A stretch of 5,382 nt of DNA, taken from Marinosulfonomonas sp. Lineage in GTDB: Bacteria; Pseudomonadota; Alphaproteobacteria; Rhodobacterales; Rhodobacteraceae. The position numbers and the translations under genes were made by a program. Position 1 is the first letter of the stretch. Each line of letters starts with the position of its first letter. The stretch spans positions 1 through 5,382 of the forward strand of contig JALSJL010000074.1 of the NCBI GenBank assembly GCA_026989405.1, given 5' to 3'. The notes under the pieces were generated by a model. The model did not search any database, was not told the DNA's origin, and saw only the letters and a program-made list of their open reading frames with translations. This document shows, one piece after another, positions 1 through 5,382 of the stretch.

Positions 1-630
1 GTCTCCGGCGATTTCGCCTGCTTCACGCGGCCGGAGATGAAAGTGGAGCGCGTCTCCTACGATGTCATCACCCCCTCGGCCGCCCGCGCCATTTTCGACG
101 CCATTCTCTGGAAACCGGCCATTCGCTGGCAGGTGACCCGCATCGAGGTGCTCAGCCCCATTCGCTGGATCAACCTGCGGCGCAACGAGGTGGGCAGCGT
201 GATTTCCGAGCGCAATGTCAAAACCGCCATGAATCGGGGTACGGGAAACCTGGCGCTCTATGTCGAGGATGACCGCCAGCAACGGGCCGGTCTGTTTCTG
301 CGTGACGTGCGTTACCGCCTCCATGCCCGTTTCGACTTGCTTGACAAAATGGAAAACCCGGCCAAGTATTCGGAAATGTTCGAACGCCGCGCCCGCAAGG
401 GGCAGTGCTTCAACCAGCCCTATCTCGGCTGCCGCGAGTTCTCCTGCGATTTTCGTCTGGCCGGTGAACCAACGCCGCCGCCCATCGCCGAGAGCCGCGA
501 ACTGGGCTGGATGCTCTACGACCTGGACTACCGCAACGCCGCCTCGCCCGAGCCGCGATTTTTTCTGGCGCGGATGGAAAACGGCGTCATCGACATACCG
601 GCCTGGGACAGCGAGGAGGTGCGCGGATGA
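1..630 (+). CDS. cas5c: Cas5c (Cas5d), type I-C crRNA-processing and 5'-handle-binding subunit, 5' end truncated by window
   Basis: Cas5c is the RAMP-fold endoribonuclease that cuts type I-C pre-crRNA (other type I systems use Cas6 for this) and stays on the crRNA 5' handle in Cascade. Frame 1 is open from the first base and gives 209 residues. The translation begins VSGDFACFTRPEMKVERVSY, the family's N-terminal strand, so the ATG at 37 is internal and the true start lies a few codons left of the window. Family blocks seen, numbered from base 1: TPSAARAIFDAILWKPAIRW (24-43), LRDVRYRLHA (100-109), RRARKGQCF (129-137), PYLGCREF (140-147) and a C-terminal RMENGVIDIP (191-200). The TGA stop overlaps the cas8c ATG as ATGA at 627-630. 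The residues aligning by eye with the Bacillus halodurans catalytic Tyr and Lys-His are not conserved here (Leu36, Ala121-Lys122). Subtype assignment is secure; catalytic detail is not. Confidence 0.96.
   Translation, partial: VSGDFACFTRPEMKVERVSYDVITPSAARAIFDAILWKPAIRWQVTRIEVLSPIRWINLRRNEVGSVISERNVKTAMNRGTGNLALYVEDDRQQRAGLFLRDVRYRLHARFDLLDKMENPAKYSEMFERRARKGQCFNQPYLGCREFSCDFRLAGEPTPPPIAESRELGWMLYDLDYRNAASPEPRFFLARMENGVIDIPAWDSEEVRG
614..619 (+). promoter_or_regulatory. Shine-Dalgarno of cas8c
   Basis: AGGAGG lies 7 bases before the ATG at 627, inside the last codons of cas5c. It is a full anti-SD match and, with the ATGA overlap, supports the start at 627 and suggests cas8c is initiated efficiently as well as by coupling to cas5c. 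Confidence 0.8.
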
Positions 631-2399
631 TCTTGCAGGCGCTTTATGAGTATTACCAGCGCACGATGGATGATCCCGAATCCGGCGTGCCGCCGTTCGG
701 CTTCGAATGGAAGGAGATTCCCTTCATTATCGAAATTGATTCGAACGGTAAGCTGATCCAGATCGAGGACACCCGAGAAGGGTCAGGCCAGAAAAAACAG
801 GCCCGTGCCTACCTGGTGCCGCAAGCGGTGAAAAAAACTTCCGGCATCGCCACCAATCTGTTGTGGGACAATGCCGAATATGTGCTGGGCATTCCGCGCA
901 AGGCCAAGCCGGGGCAGAAAAAGCCCGATCCGGCACGGGTGATGCAGCAGCAGGAGGCGTTTGTCGAAAAGATTGCCAGCCTGCCCGATGACGCAATAGC
1001 CGATCCCGGCATCACCGCACTACTGACTTTTTTCGAACATCTCGATTGCAAGGCGCTGATCCGCCAGCCGGTCTGGAAGGAACTGCGCGCCAATCCCAAC
1101 CTCTCCTTCCGGCTGGCGGGCGACAGCGAATTGGTATGCCAGCGCCCGCAGGTCAAGGCCGCCATCGAGCGGTTGGCTGAGGAAAATGCCGATGCCAGCG
1201 ACAAGGGTATTTGCCTGATCACGGGGGAAGAACGCGGCATCAGCCGTTTGCATCCCGCCATCAAGGGGGTGTGGGGCGCGCAGACTTCCGGGGCCAATAT
1301 CATTTCCTTCAATCTCGATGCTTTTCGCTCTTGGGGGAAAGAACAGGGCGGCAATGCGCCGGTGGGCGAACGCCCGGCTTTTGCCTATACGACAGCTCTG
1401 AATTTTCTGCTGCGCAAGGACTCCCCCCAGCGTCTGCAAGTGGGTGATACCTCCACCGTTTTCTGGGCCGAGCGCAAAACCGACATGGAAACTGGAGTGG
1501 TGGATATTTTTGGCGAGCCGCCCAAGGACGACCCCGAACGCAACACTGAAAAGGTCGCCGCCTTGTACAAATCGATCCACCATGGCCGCTATGTGGGTGA
1601 TGACGCCGACGACCGTTTCTATGTGCTGGGTCTGGCGCCCAATGCCGCGCGTATTGCGGTGCGCTTCTGGCAGATCACCACCGTGGGCGAACTGGCTCGG
1701 CGCATCGTGCAGCATTTCGAGGATATTCGCATCACCCACAGCGACAAGCAGCTTGAGTATTTGCCGCTGTTCCGGTTGCTGGTCTCCACCGCCACCCATG
1801 GCAAGGCGGACAACATTCCGCCGAATCTTGCCGGCGATACCCTGCGCGCCATTCTCGAAGGTCTGCCTTATCCACGCACCCTGCTGGCGGCGGCGGTGCA
1901 GCGCTGCCGCGCCGAGCGCGAAATCACCTATCCCCGTGCGGCGCTGATCAAGGGCTGCATCAATCGCTCAACCCGTTATTCGAACCCTGACCTGAAGGAG
2001 GAACTGAAAGTGTCATTGGACTCCGACAATCTCAACCCTGGCTACCGGCTGGGACGGCTGTTCGCCGTGCTGGAAAAAATCCAGGAAGAAGCCAACCCCG
2101 GTATCAACGCCACCATTCGTGACCGTTATTACGGCTCGGCATCGAGTACGCCCGTGGCGGTTTATCCAACGCTGATCAAACTCTCGAAACACCATTTGAG
2201 CAAGCTGGACAACCGGGGGCGGGAAGTCAACTTCGAGCGCCTGCTGGGCGAAATCATCGCCGGCCTCAACGATTTTCCGCCGCATCTTTCACTGGAGCAT
2301 CAAGGGCGCTTCGCCATTGGCTACTACCACCAGCGTCAGGACTTTTTCAAGAAACGCGATACCGAATCTGAAACTGCAATCCAGGGAGAAGAACAATGA
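627..2399 (+). CDS. cas8c: Cas8c (Csd1), large subunit of type I-C Cascade
   Basis: Cas8c is the large subunit of the type I-C effector. It contacts the crRNA 5' end, reads the PAM (5'-TTC in studied I-C systems, known from the family and not from this sequence) and recruits Cas3. The product has 590 residues, a usual Csd1 length. Recognised Csd1 blocks are ICLITGEERGISRLHPAIKG (195-214), GAQTSGANIISFNLDAFRSW (217-236), a following ERPAFAYTTALNFLL segment (248-262), TVFWAERK (277-284) and FYVLGLAPNAARIAVRFW (331-348). The C-terminal ~129 residues, mostly predicted helix, correspond to the small subunit Cas11c, which has its own start signal (separate entry). The start at 627 has a strong SD and overlaps cas5c by 4 bases; the stop overlaps the cas7c ATG in the same way. 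I see no frameshift or missing block. Confidence 0.97.
   Translation: MILQALYEYYQRTMDDPESGVPPFGFEWKEIPFIIEIDSNGKLIQIEDTREGSGQKKQARAYLVPQAVKKTSGIATNLLWDNAEYVLGIPRKAKPGQKKPDPARVMQQQEAFVEKIASLPDDAIADPGITALLTFFEHLDCKALIRQPVWKELRANPNLSFRLAGDSELVCQRPQVKAAIERLAEENADASDKGICLITGEERGISRLHPAIKGVWGAQTSGANIISFNLDAFRSWGKEQGGNAPVGERPAFAYTTALNFLLRKDSPQRLQVGDTSTVFWAERKTDMETGVVDIFGEPPKDDPERNTEKVAALYKSIHHGRYVGDDADDRFYVLGLAPNAARIAVRFWQITTVGELARRIVQHFEDIRITHSDKQLEYLPLFRLLVSTATHGKADNIPPNLAGDTLRAILEGLPYPRTLLAAAVQRCRAEREITYPRAALIKGCINRSTRYSNPDLKEELKVSLDSDNLNPGYRLGRLFAVLEKIQEEANPGINATIRDRYYGSASSTPVAVYPTLIKLSKHHLSKLDNRGREVNFERLLGEIIAGLNDFPPHLSLEHQGRFAIGYYHQRQDFFKKRDTESETAIQGEEQ
1995..2001 (+). promoter_or_regulatory. 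Internal Shine-Dalgarno for Cas11c within cas8c
   Basis: AAGGAGG, encoding Lys-Glu-Glu of Cas8c (residues 457-459), ends 8 bases before the in-frame GTG at 2010. It matches the anti-SD as well as or better than the sites in front of most full-length genes in this operon. Type I-C operons are known to make the small subunit from an internal start in cas8c, and this site has the right strength, spacing and position. Confidence 0.82.
2010..2399 (+). CDS. cas11c: Cas11c small subunit, translated from an internal GTG start in cas8c
   Basis: Cas11c forms the belly of type I-C Cascade and stabilises target and non-target strand binding. Published work on type I-C, including the Desulfovibrio vulgaris system, shows it is made from an internal start within cas8c. 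Here codon 462 of cas8c is GTG, preceded by AAGGAGG with 8-base spacing. The product would be 129 residues beginning (M)SLDSDNLNPGYRLGRLFAVL, close to the expected small-subunit size, and it looks largely helical. No methionine occurs in the Cas8c frame from this codon to the stop, and the last Met before it is residue 287, so no ATG could give a product of this size. A TTG two codons later (2016) is possible but less well spaced. The product shares its stop with cas8c, so its ribosomes also reach the coupled cas7c start. Expression is inferred, not observed. Confidence 0.82.
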   Translation: MSLDSDNLNPGYRLGRLFAVLEKIQEEANPGINATIRDRYYGSASSTPVAVYPTLIKLSKHHLSKLDNRGREVNFERLLGEIIAGLNDFPPHLSLEHQGRFAIGYYHQRQDFFKKRDTESETAIQGEEQ

Positions 2400-3280
2400 G
2401 CCTCGCAAACCGCTACGATTTTGTCCTGCTGTTCGATGTGAAAGATGGCAACCCCAATGGTGATCCCGATGCGGGCAATCTGCCGCGCGTCGATGCCGAA
2501 ACCGGTCTGGGGCTGGTCACCGATGTGAGCCTCAAGCGCAAGGTGCGCAACTATGTCGGGCTGGTCAAGGAAGAGCAGCCACCCTTTGAGATCTATGTGA
2601 AGGAAAAGGCTATCCTCAACCAGCAACATGAGCGGGCCTACAAAGCCATCGGCGCAGAAGACTTGCTCGAAGGCAAGGGCAAGAAACGCATCGGCGGCGA
2701 CAAGGTGAGCGAAGCCCGCCAGTGGATGTGCCAGAACTTCTTCGATGTGCGCACCTTCGGCGCGGTCATGTCTACTGGTGTTAACTGCGGTCAGGTTCGC
2801 GGCCCGGTGCAGCTCACCTTCGCCCGCTCCATCGACCCGATTGTCGCCCAGGAGCATTCCATCACCCGCATGGCCGTGGCCACCGAAGCCGAAGCGGAAA
2901 AACAGGATGGCGACAACCGGACTATGGGCCGCAAGCATACCGTGCCTTATGGTCTCTACCGCGCCCACGGTTTCATCTCCGCCCCGCTGGCCTGCCAGAC
3001 CGGTTTTTCCGAAGACGACTTGGAGTTGCTTTGGGAGTCGCTCGTCAATATGTTCGAACATGACCGTTCCGCGGCGCGGGGCGAGATGGCCACACGCGGT
3101 TTGTATGTATTCAAACACGCCAGCAAGCTGGGCAATGCCCATGCGCACGAGCTTTTCGACAGAATAACAGTGAGTAAAAAAGCGGATGTCGATGTGCCGA
3201 GAAGATTTACAGACTATGTTGTTAAGGTTGATGGAGAAGATCTGCCAGAAAATGTGACCCTGCGCAACATTTTGGATTGA
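2396..3280 (+). CDS. cas7c: Cas7c (Csd2), crRNA-binding backbone subunit of type I-C Cascade
   Basis: Cas7c polymerises along the crRNA spacer and forms the helical backbone of the effector. It has 294 residues, a typical Csd2 length. Family features are the N-terminal RRM strand RYDFVLLFDVKDGNPNGDPD (6-25), GLVTDVSLKRKVRNYV (39-54), FFDVRTFGAVMSTG (115-128), GQVRGPVQLTFARSIDPI (132-149), the HTVPYGLYRAHGFIS stretch (181-195) and a C-terminal VPRRFTDYVVKVDGEDLPENV segment (267-287). AGGGAG at 2383-2388 lies 7 bases before the ATG, which also overlaps the cas8c stop. Base composition changes sharply near residue 256: all 17 arginines before it use CGN codons, then three of the next four use AGA (R256, R269, R270). 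The protein family reads straight through, so this is a composition break and not a frameshift. Confidence 0.97.
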   Translation: MSLANRYDFVLLFDVKDGNPNGDPDAGNLPRVDAETGLGLVTDVSLKRKVRNYVGLVKEEQPPFEIYVKEKAILNQQHERAYKAIGAEDLLEGKGKKRIGGDKVSEARQWMCQNFFDVRTFGAVMSTGVNCGQVRGPVQLTFARSIDPIVAQEHSITRMAVATEAEAEKQDGDNRTMGRKHTVPYGLYRAHGFISAPLACQTGFSEDDLELLWESLVNMFEHDRSAARGEMATRGLYVFKHASKLGNAHAHELFDRITVSKKADVDVPRRFTDYVVKVDGEDLPENVTLRNILD

Positions 3281-3283
3281 CGG

Positions 3284-3901
3284 GTGGCGAGAGAGCCTAT
3301 CGCTATTTCTGCCTTGCAGCATTATGCCTATTGCCCAAGGCAGTTCGCCTTGATCCACGTTGAGCAGGTGTGGGAAGAAAACCGCATGACTGCTGAGGGT
3401 AGACTGCTACACCAGCGCGTCGACAGCGGCGAGTCAGAAACGCGACAAAACATTCGAACAGAACGTGGTGTTTTGCTGTGCTCACAACAGTATTGTCTGA
3501 CAGGAAAAATGGACCTGCTTGAAATAGAGCAGGACAGTGTTGAGCGTTACATACCCGTAGAGTACAAAAAAGGTAAGAAAAAGCTGGCTGACTGGGATCG
3601 AATACAGCTTTGCGCGCAGGCCTTATGCCTTGAAGAAATGCGTGAAATCAGCATTGAGCAAGGAGCAATATGGTATTGGCAGGAAAGGCGCCGCGAAGTC
3701 GTAATATTTGATCAGGTGCTGCGTGACAAGACCCTGGCCACAATAGAAGAAGCGCACAAAGTGATCGAATCAGGGGTAACACCGAAGCCGGTCAGCGACA
3801 GGACTCGTTGCCGTGGCTGCTCCCTTGCGGCTTTGTGTCAGCCCAAAACCTTTCGCCAGGACAGATCAGCGCAATACATCAAAACAATCTTTGAGCAATG
3901 A
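3284..3901 (+). CDS. cas4: Cas4, RecB-family Fe-S nuclease of the adaptation module
   Basis: Cas4 joins Cas1-Cas2 to trim prespacers and make sure they carry a correct PAM. In type I-C (Bacillus halodurans) it is known to associate with Cas1. The 205-residue product has the four Fe-S cysteines: C17 in YCPRQ, and C176, C179 and C185 in the CRGCSLAALC block. The RecB-type nuclease residues are also present: H43, D77 in GKMD, E93 and K95 in VEYKKGK, and the glutamines Q108/Q112 in the helix after them. The start is GTG at 3284, three bases after the cas7c stop. The next in-frame ATG (codon 35) would remove C17, so the GTG is preferred even though only a weak TTGGA lies upstream. AGA/AGG codes 6 of its 20 arginines, unlike most of cas7c. 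The stop overlaps the cas1 ATG by 4 bases. Confidence 0.95.
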   Translation: MAREPIAISALQHYAYCPRQFALIHVEQVWEENRMTAEGRLLHQRVDSGESETRQNIRTERGVLLCSQQYCLTGKMDLLEIEQDSVERYIPVEYKKGKKKLADWDRIQLCAQALCLEEMREISIEQGAIWYWQERRREVVIFDQVLRDKTLATIEEAHKVIESGVTPKPVSDRTRCRGCSLAALCQPKTFRQDRSAQYIKTIFEQ

Positions 3902-4914
3902 AAAAGCTGCTTAATACCCTGTACATTACCCGTCAGGAGAGTTATCTGCACAAGGAGCGCGAAACCATAGTCGTGAAGCTGGGTAGCGAAAAGCTGGCAC
4001 AATTTCCGGTACACACAATTGGCAACATACTTTGTTTTGGCCAGATCTCGGTTTCACCATTTTTGATGGGTCACTGTGCAGAAAACGGCATCGGCATCAC
4101 ATTTTACACAGAGTATGGTCGGTTTCTTGCGCGTGTCCATGGCAGGCAAACAGGTAATGTATTGTTGCGCCGTACACAATACCGTTGGGCGGATCAGCAA
4201 ATAAAATCCACGGCGATCGCACGTCTGACAGTCGCAGCGAAGATCGCTAACAGCCGTTCTGTACTGATGCGTGAACTGCGCAATCACGGTGAAAACGACA
4301 GGCTTTCAGACGCGGTGGCGAAACTCGCAATCAGCCTTCGTCGGGCACAACACGCAACATCGGTTGAAGAATCTATGGGTATCGAAGGCGATGCTGCAGG
4401 AATCTATTTCAGCGTGTTTGATGAGCTGGTGAGGCAGGAGGGGTTCGTGTTCAACGGGCGTAATCGGCGTCCGCCAGTTGATCCAGTCAATGCTTTGTTA
4501 TCATTTGCTTATACCTTGGTGACAAGTGAATGTGTATCAGCATTACAAGGCGTTGGATTGGATCCCTATGTTGGCTATCTGCATAAAGACAGGCCTGGGA
4601 GGGCAAGCCTTGCACTCGATCTACTGGAAGAGTTTCGGGCACCGTGGGCGGATCGATTTGTGCTCACACTGATTAATCGCAAACAAATCAAGCAAAAAGA
4701 CTTTATCACTGAGGCCAGTGGTGCCGTCAGACTGAATGACAAGGCGCGTAAACTTGTACTGACGGCTTGGCAGGAACGCAAGAAAAATGAAATCAACCAC
4801 CCCTATCTACAGGAAAATCTGTCAATAGGCTTGTTGCCGCACTGCCAGGCCATGTTGCTGGCCCGGCACATGCGAGGAGATGTCGAATGCTACCCGCCAT
4901 TCGTAATGAAATGA
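3898..4914 (+). CDS. cas1: Cas1, CRISPR spacer integrase
   Basis: Cas1 is the metal-dependent integrase that, as two dimers bridged by a Cas2 dimer, inserts new spacers at the leader end of the array. The 338-residue product starts MKKLLNTLYITRQESYLHKE, typical of the I-C clade. It has an N-terminal beta domain to about residue 80 and a helical catalytic domain after it. Metal ligands can be assigned by motif: E163 in GIEGDAAGIYF, H229 in GYLHKDRPGR, and D241 with E244 in LALDLLEEFR (same spacing as the D265/D268 pair of Pseudomonas Cas1). All are intact, so the integrase looks active. The ATG overlaps the cas4 stop as ATGA, and only a weak TTGAG precedes it, so translation probably relies on coupling. 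Composition is mixed and generally lower in GC than cas5c-cas8c. Confidence 0.97.
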   Translation: MKKLLNTLYITRQESYLHKERETIVVKLGSEKLAQFPVHTIGNILCFGQISVSPFLMGHCAENGIGITFYTEYGRFLARVHGRQTGNVLLRRTQYRWADQQIKSTAIARLTVAAKIANSRSVLMRELRNHGENDRLSDAVAKLAISLRRAQHATSVEESMGIEGDAAGIYFSVFDELVRQEGFVFNGRNRRPPVDPVNALLSFAYTLVTSECVSALQGVGLDPYVGYLHKDRPGRASLALDLLEEFRAPWADRFVLTLINRKQIKQKDFITEASGAVRLNDKARKLVLTAWQERKKNEINHPYLQENLSIGLLPHCQAMLLARHMRGDVECYPPFVMK

Positions 4915-4915
4915 G

Positions 4916-5209
4916 ATGCTTGTGCTGATTACATACGACGTTAACGTAGTGTCAGAAGGTGGGCAGAGGAGATTGCGCAGGTTGTCAAAAGCCTGCCTCG
5001 ATTATGGCATGCGTGTGCAAAATTCCGTGTTCGAGTGCGAAGTGACGCCGGCACAGTTCACTGTGCTTAGAAATGCCTTGGTTGAGATTATCGACCCGGA
5101 AAAAGATAGCTTGCGATTTTACTTTCTAGGGAAAAAAGGTAACCAGAAAATTGAGCACATTGGTGCAAAGATGACGCCGAACCCGCTACATGACACATTG
5201 ATTATATAG
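4916..5209 (+). CDS. cas2: Cas2, structural partner of Cas1 in spacer integration
   Basis: Cas2 is a small ferredoxin-fold protein that dimerises to bridge two Cas1 dimers and set spacer length. The product has 97 residues, the usual size. It has the first-strand motif LVLITYDV with D8, the residue tied to nuclease activity in some Cas2 proteins but dispensable for integration. It also has the basic helix QRRLRRLSK (17-25), VQNSVFECEV (34-43), and the SLRFYFLGKKG and IEHIGAK segments (65-84) typical of I-C Cas2. The ATG follows the cas1 stop by one base with little SD, so coupled reinitiation is likely. It is the last gene of the operon, and a 10-bp inverted repeat begins at the first base after its TAG stop. 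Confidence 0.97.
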   Translation: MLVLITYDVNVVSEGGQRRLRRLSKACLDYGMRVQNSVFECEVTPAQFTVLRNALVEIIDPEKDSLRFYFLGKKGNQKIEHIGAKMTPNPLHDTLII

Positions 5210-5252
5210 ACGCTAACATCCTGTTCACATAATAAAGCAGTAATGTTAGCGT
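5210..5252. repeat. 10-bp inverted repeat immediately after cas2 stop
   Basis: ACGCTAACAT (5210-5219) is the exact reverse complement of ATGTTAGCGT (5243-5252), with 23 bases between them. The gap could add a short CTG/CAG stem (5221-5223 with 5238-5240). A third copy of the core, CTAAC at 5256-5260, makes a competing 5-bp stem with GTTAG at 5245-5249. It could be a transcript 3'-end hairpin or an operator. It is not a classic intrinsic terminator, because the nearest T-run (5270-5274) starts 17 bases after the stem. Confidence 0.65.
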
Positions 5253-5288
5253 ATACTAACCCTCTGTTCTTTTTAATCCTTTGGTGGG

Positions 5289-5334
5289 GTTGATCAGCAA
5301 ACTCTCATTGAGTAGTGTTTGCTTGTTGATTAGC
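5289..5334. repeat. Short direct repeat GTTGATYAGC in the leader
   Basis: GTTGATCAGC (5289-5298) and GTTGATTAGC (5325-5334) match at 9 of 10 positions and start 36 bases apart. They flank most of the second inverted repeat. This could be a paired protein-binding site; the unit is too short to be a CRISPR repeat. Confidence 0.5.
5296..5323. repeat. Second leader inverted repeat, AGCAAAC/GTTTGCT
   Basis: AGCAAAC (5296-5302) pairs with GTTTGCT (5317-5323) across a 14-base loop that itself contains the small palindrome CTCATTGAG (5304-5312). The motif GTTTGCT recurs in direct orientation at 5346-5352, giving three copies in 57 bases. This may be a protein-binding array or a hairpin in the leader RNA. 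No function is assigned. Confidence 0.5.
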
Positions 5335-5359
5335 GGAGACAGATCGTTTGCTCTTTTAA

Positions 5360-5372
5360 AATCAGCTTATTA
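5360..5372 (+). promoter_or_regulatory. Possible IHF-binding site in the leader
   Basis: AATCAGCTTATTA matches the IHF consensus WATCAANNNNTTR with one mismatch (G for A at 5365), with TTTTAAA just upstream. IHF bends the leader to direct Cas1-Cas2 in several proteobacterial type I systems. The site lies near the right edge, close to where the first repeat is expected. A one-mismatch hit in AT-rich DNA can occur by chance. Confidence 0.35.
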
Positions 5373-5382
5373 CACTTTATGC

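Larger units (their letters stand above)
5210..5382 (+). promoter_or_regulatory. Probable CRISPR leader (array itself outside the window)
   Basis: This non-coding stretch after cas2 is AT-rich (hand count 23/60 GC at 5211-5270 and 23/62 at 5321-5382), unlike the genes before it. Type I-C arrays normally lie just downstream of cas2, with the leader between them carrying the array promoter and the signals that direct Cas1-Cas2 to the first repeat. It holds two inverted repeats, short direct repeats and a near-consensus IHF site, each listed separately. No type I-C repeat (about 32 bp, usually ending ATTGAAAC) is visible up to 5382. The call rests on position and composition; the array has not been seen. 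Confidence 0.72.

Noticed and set aside
37..39. ATG at 37 as the cas5c start
   Set aside because: The conserved GDFACFTRPE segment is encoded upstream in the same frame from base 1, so the real start lies outside the window.
1020..1799. 259-codon open frame on the - strand opposite cas8c
   Set aside because: Same reasoning: a complement of conserved Csd1 coding sequence with no recognisable motif.
3206..3234. TTTACA at 3206 as -35 of a separate promoter for cas4-cas1-cas2
   Set aside because: No acceptable -10 element lies 16-18 bases downstream.
2336..3358. Long open frame on the - strand (340 codons) opposite cas7c
   Set aside because: It is antisense to a confidently identified gene, resembles no family I know, and such shadow frames are common opposite GC-rich coding sequence.
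4874..4906. GAGGAG followed by ATG at 4880 as an alternative upstream cas2 start
   Set aside because: That frame meets TAA at 4904-4906 before the cas2 start, and the SD directly abuts the ATG. The start at 4916 fits the family N-terminus.
5224..5257. Possible promoter from TTCACA (5224-5229) and TATACT (5252-5257)
   Set aside because: Each box matches consensus at 5 of 6, but the 22-base spacer is too long for a sigma-70 promoter.
5243..5276. Intrinsic terminator after cas2
   Set aside because: The stem is AT-rich with a large loop, and the T-run starts 17 bases beyond it, unlike a canonical terminator.
5369..5382. TTACACTTTATGC identical to part of the E. coli lac promoter -35 region
   Set aside because: The hexamer (ATTACA) is a weak -35 and any -10 would lie outside the window. 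The match is probably chance, though an array promoter here cannot be excluded.

Overview
The window holds most of a type I-C (Dvulg-type) CRISPR-Cas operon, all on the + strand, in the order cas5c (5' end cut off by the window edge), cas8c, cas7c, cas4, cas1, cas2. About 170 bases of AT-rich DNA follow that look like the CRISPR leader. The signature nuclease-helicase gene cas3 is absent; in this subtype it normally sits just upstream of cas5c, so it probably lies left of base 1. No CRISPR repeat is visible, and the array most likely begins right of base 5382. The organism is most likely a proteobacterium (beta or gamma). This rests on the overall protein sequence, the moderately high GC of the first half and a possible IHF site in the leader, and it is not certain.

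Bases 1-3280 encode the interference complex: Cas5c (crRNA processing and 5' handle), Cas8c (large subunit, PAM recognition) and Cas7c (backbone). A seventh product is predicted inside cas8c. A strong Shine-Dalgarno at 1995-2001 precedes an in-frame GTG at 2010, which would give the 129-residue small subunit Cas11c. Bases 3284-5209 encode the adaptation module Cas4-Cas1-Cas2, which captures and integrates new spacers. The genes are packed with ATGA overlaps or gaps of 1-3 bases, so the set reads as one translationally coupled transcript. I see no internal promoter.

This is a known type of system, not a new one. Three things deserve a second look. The first is the internal Cas11c start. The second is an abrupt change in GC content and arginine codon choice inside the 3' end of cas7c, near base 3160, which suggests that the interference and adaptation halves have different histories. 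The third is the structured leader: a 10-bp inverted repeat directly after the cas2 stop, a second inverted repeat, repeated GTTTGCT and GTTGATYAGC motifs, and a near-consensus IHF site close to the right edge.
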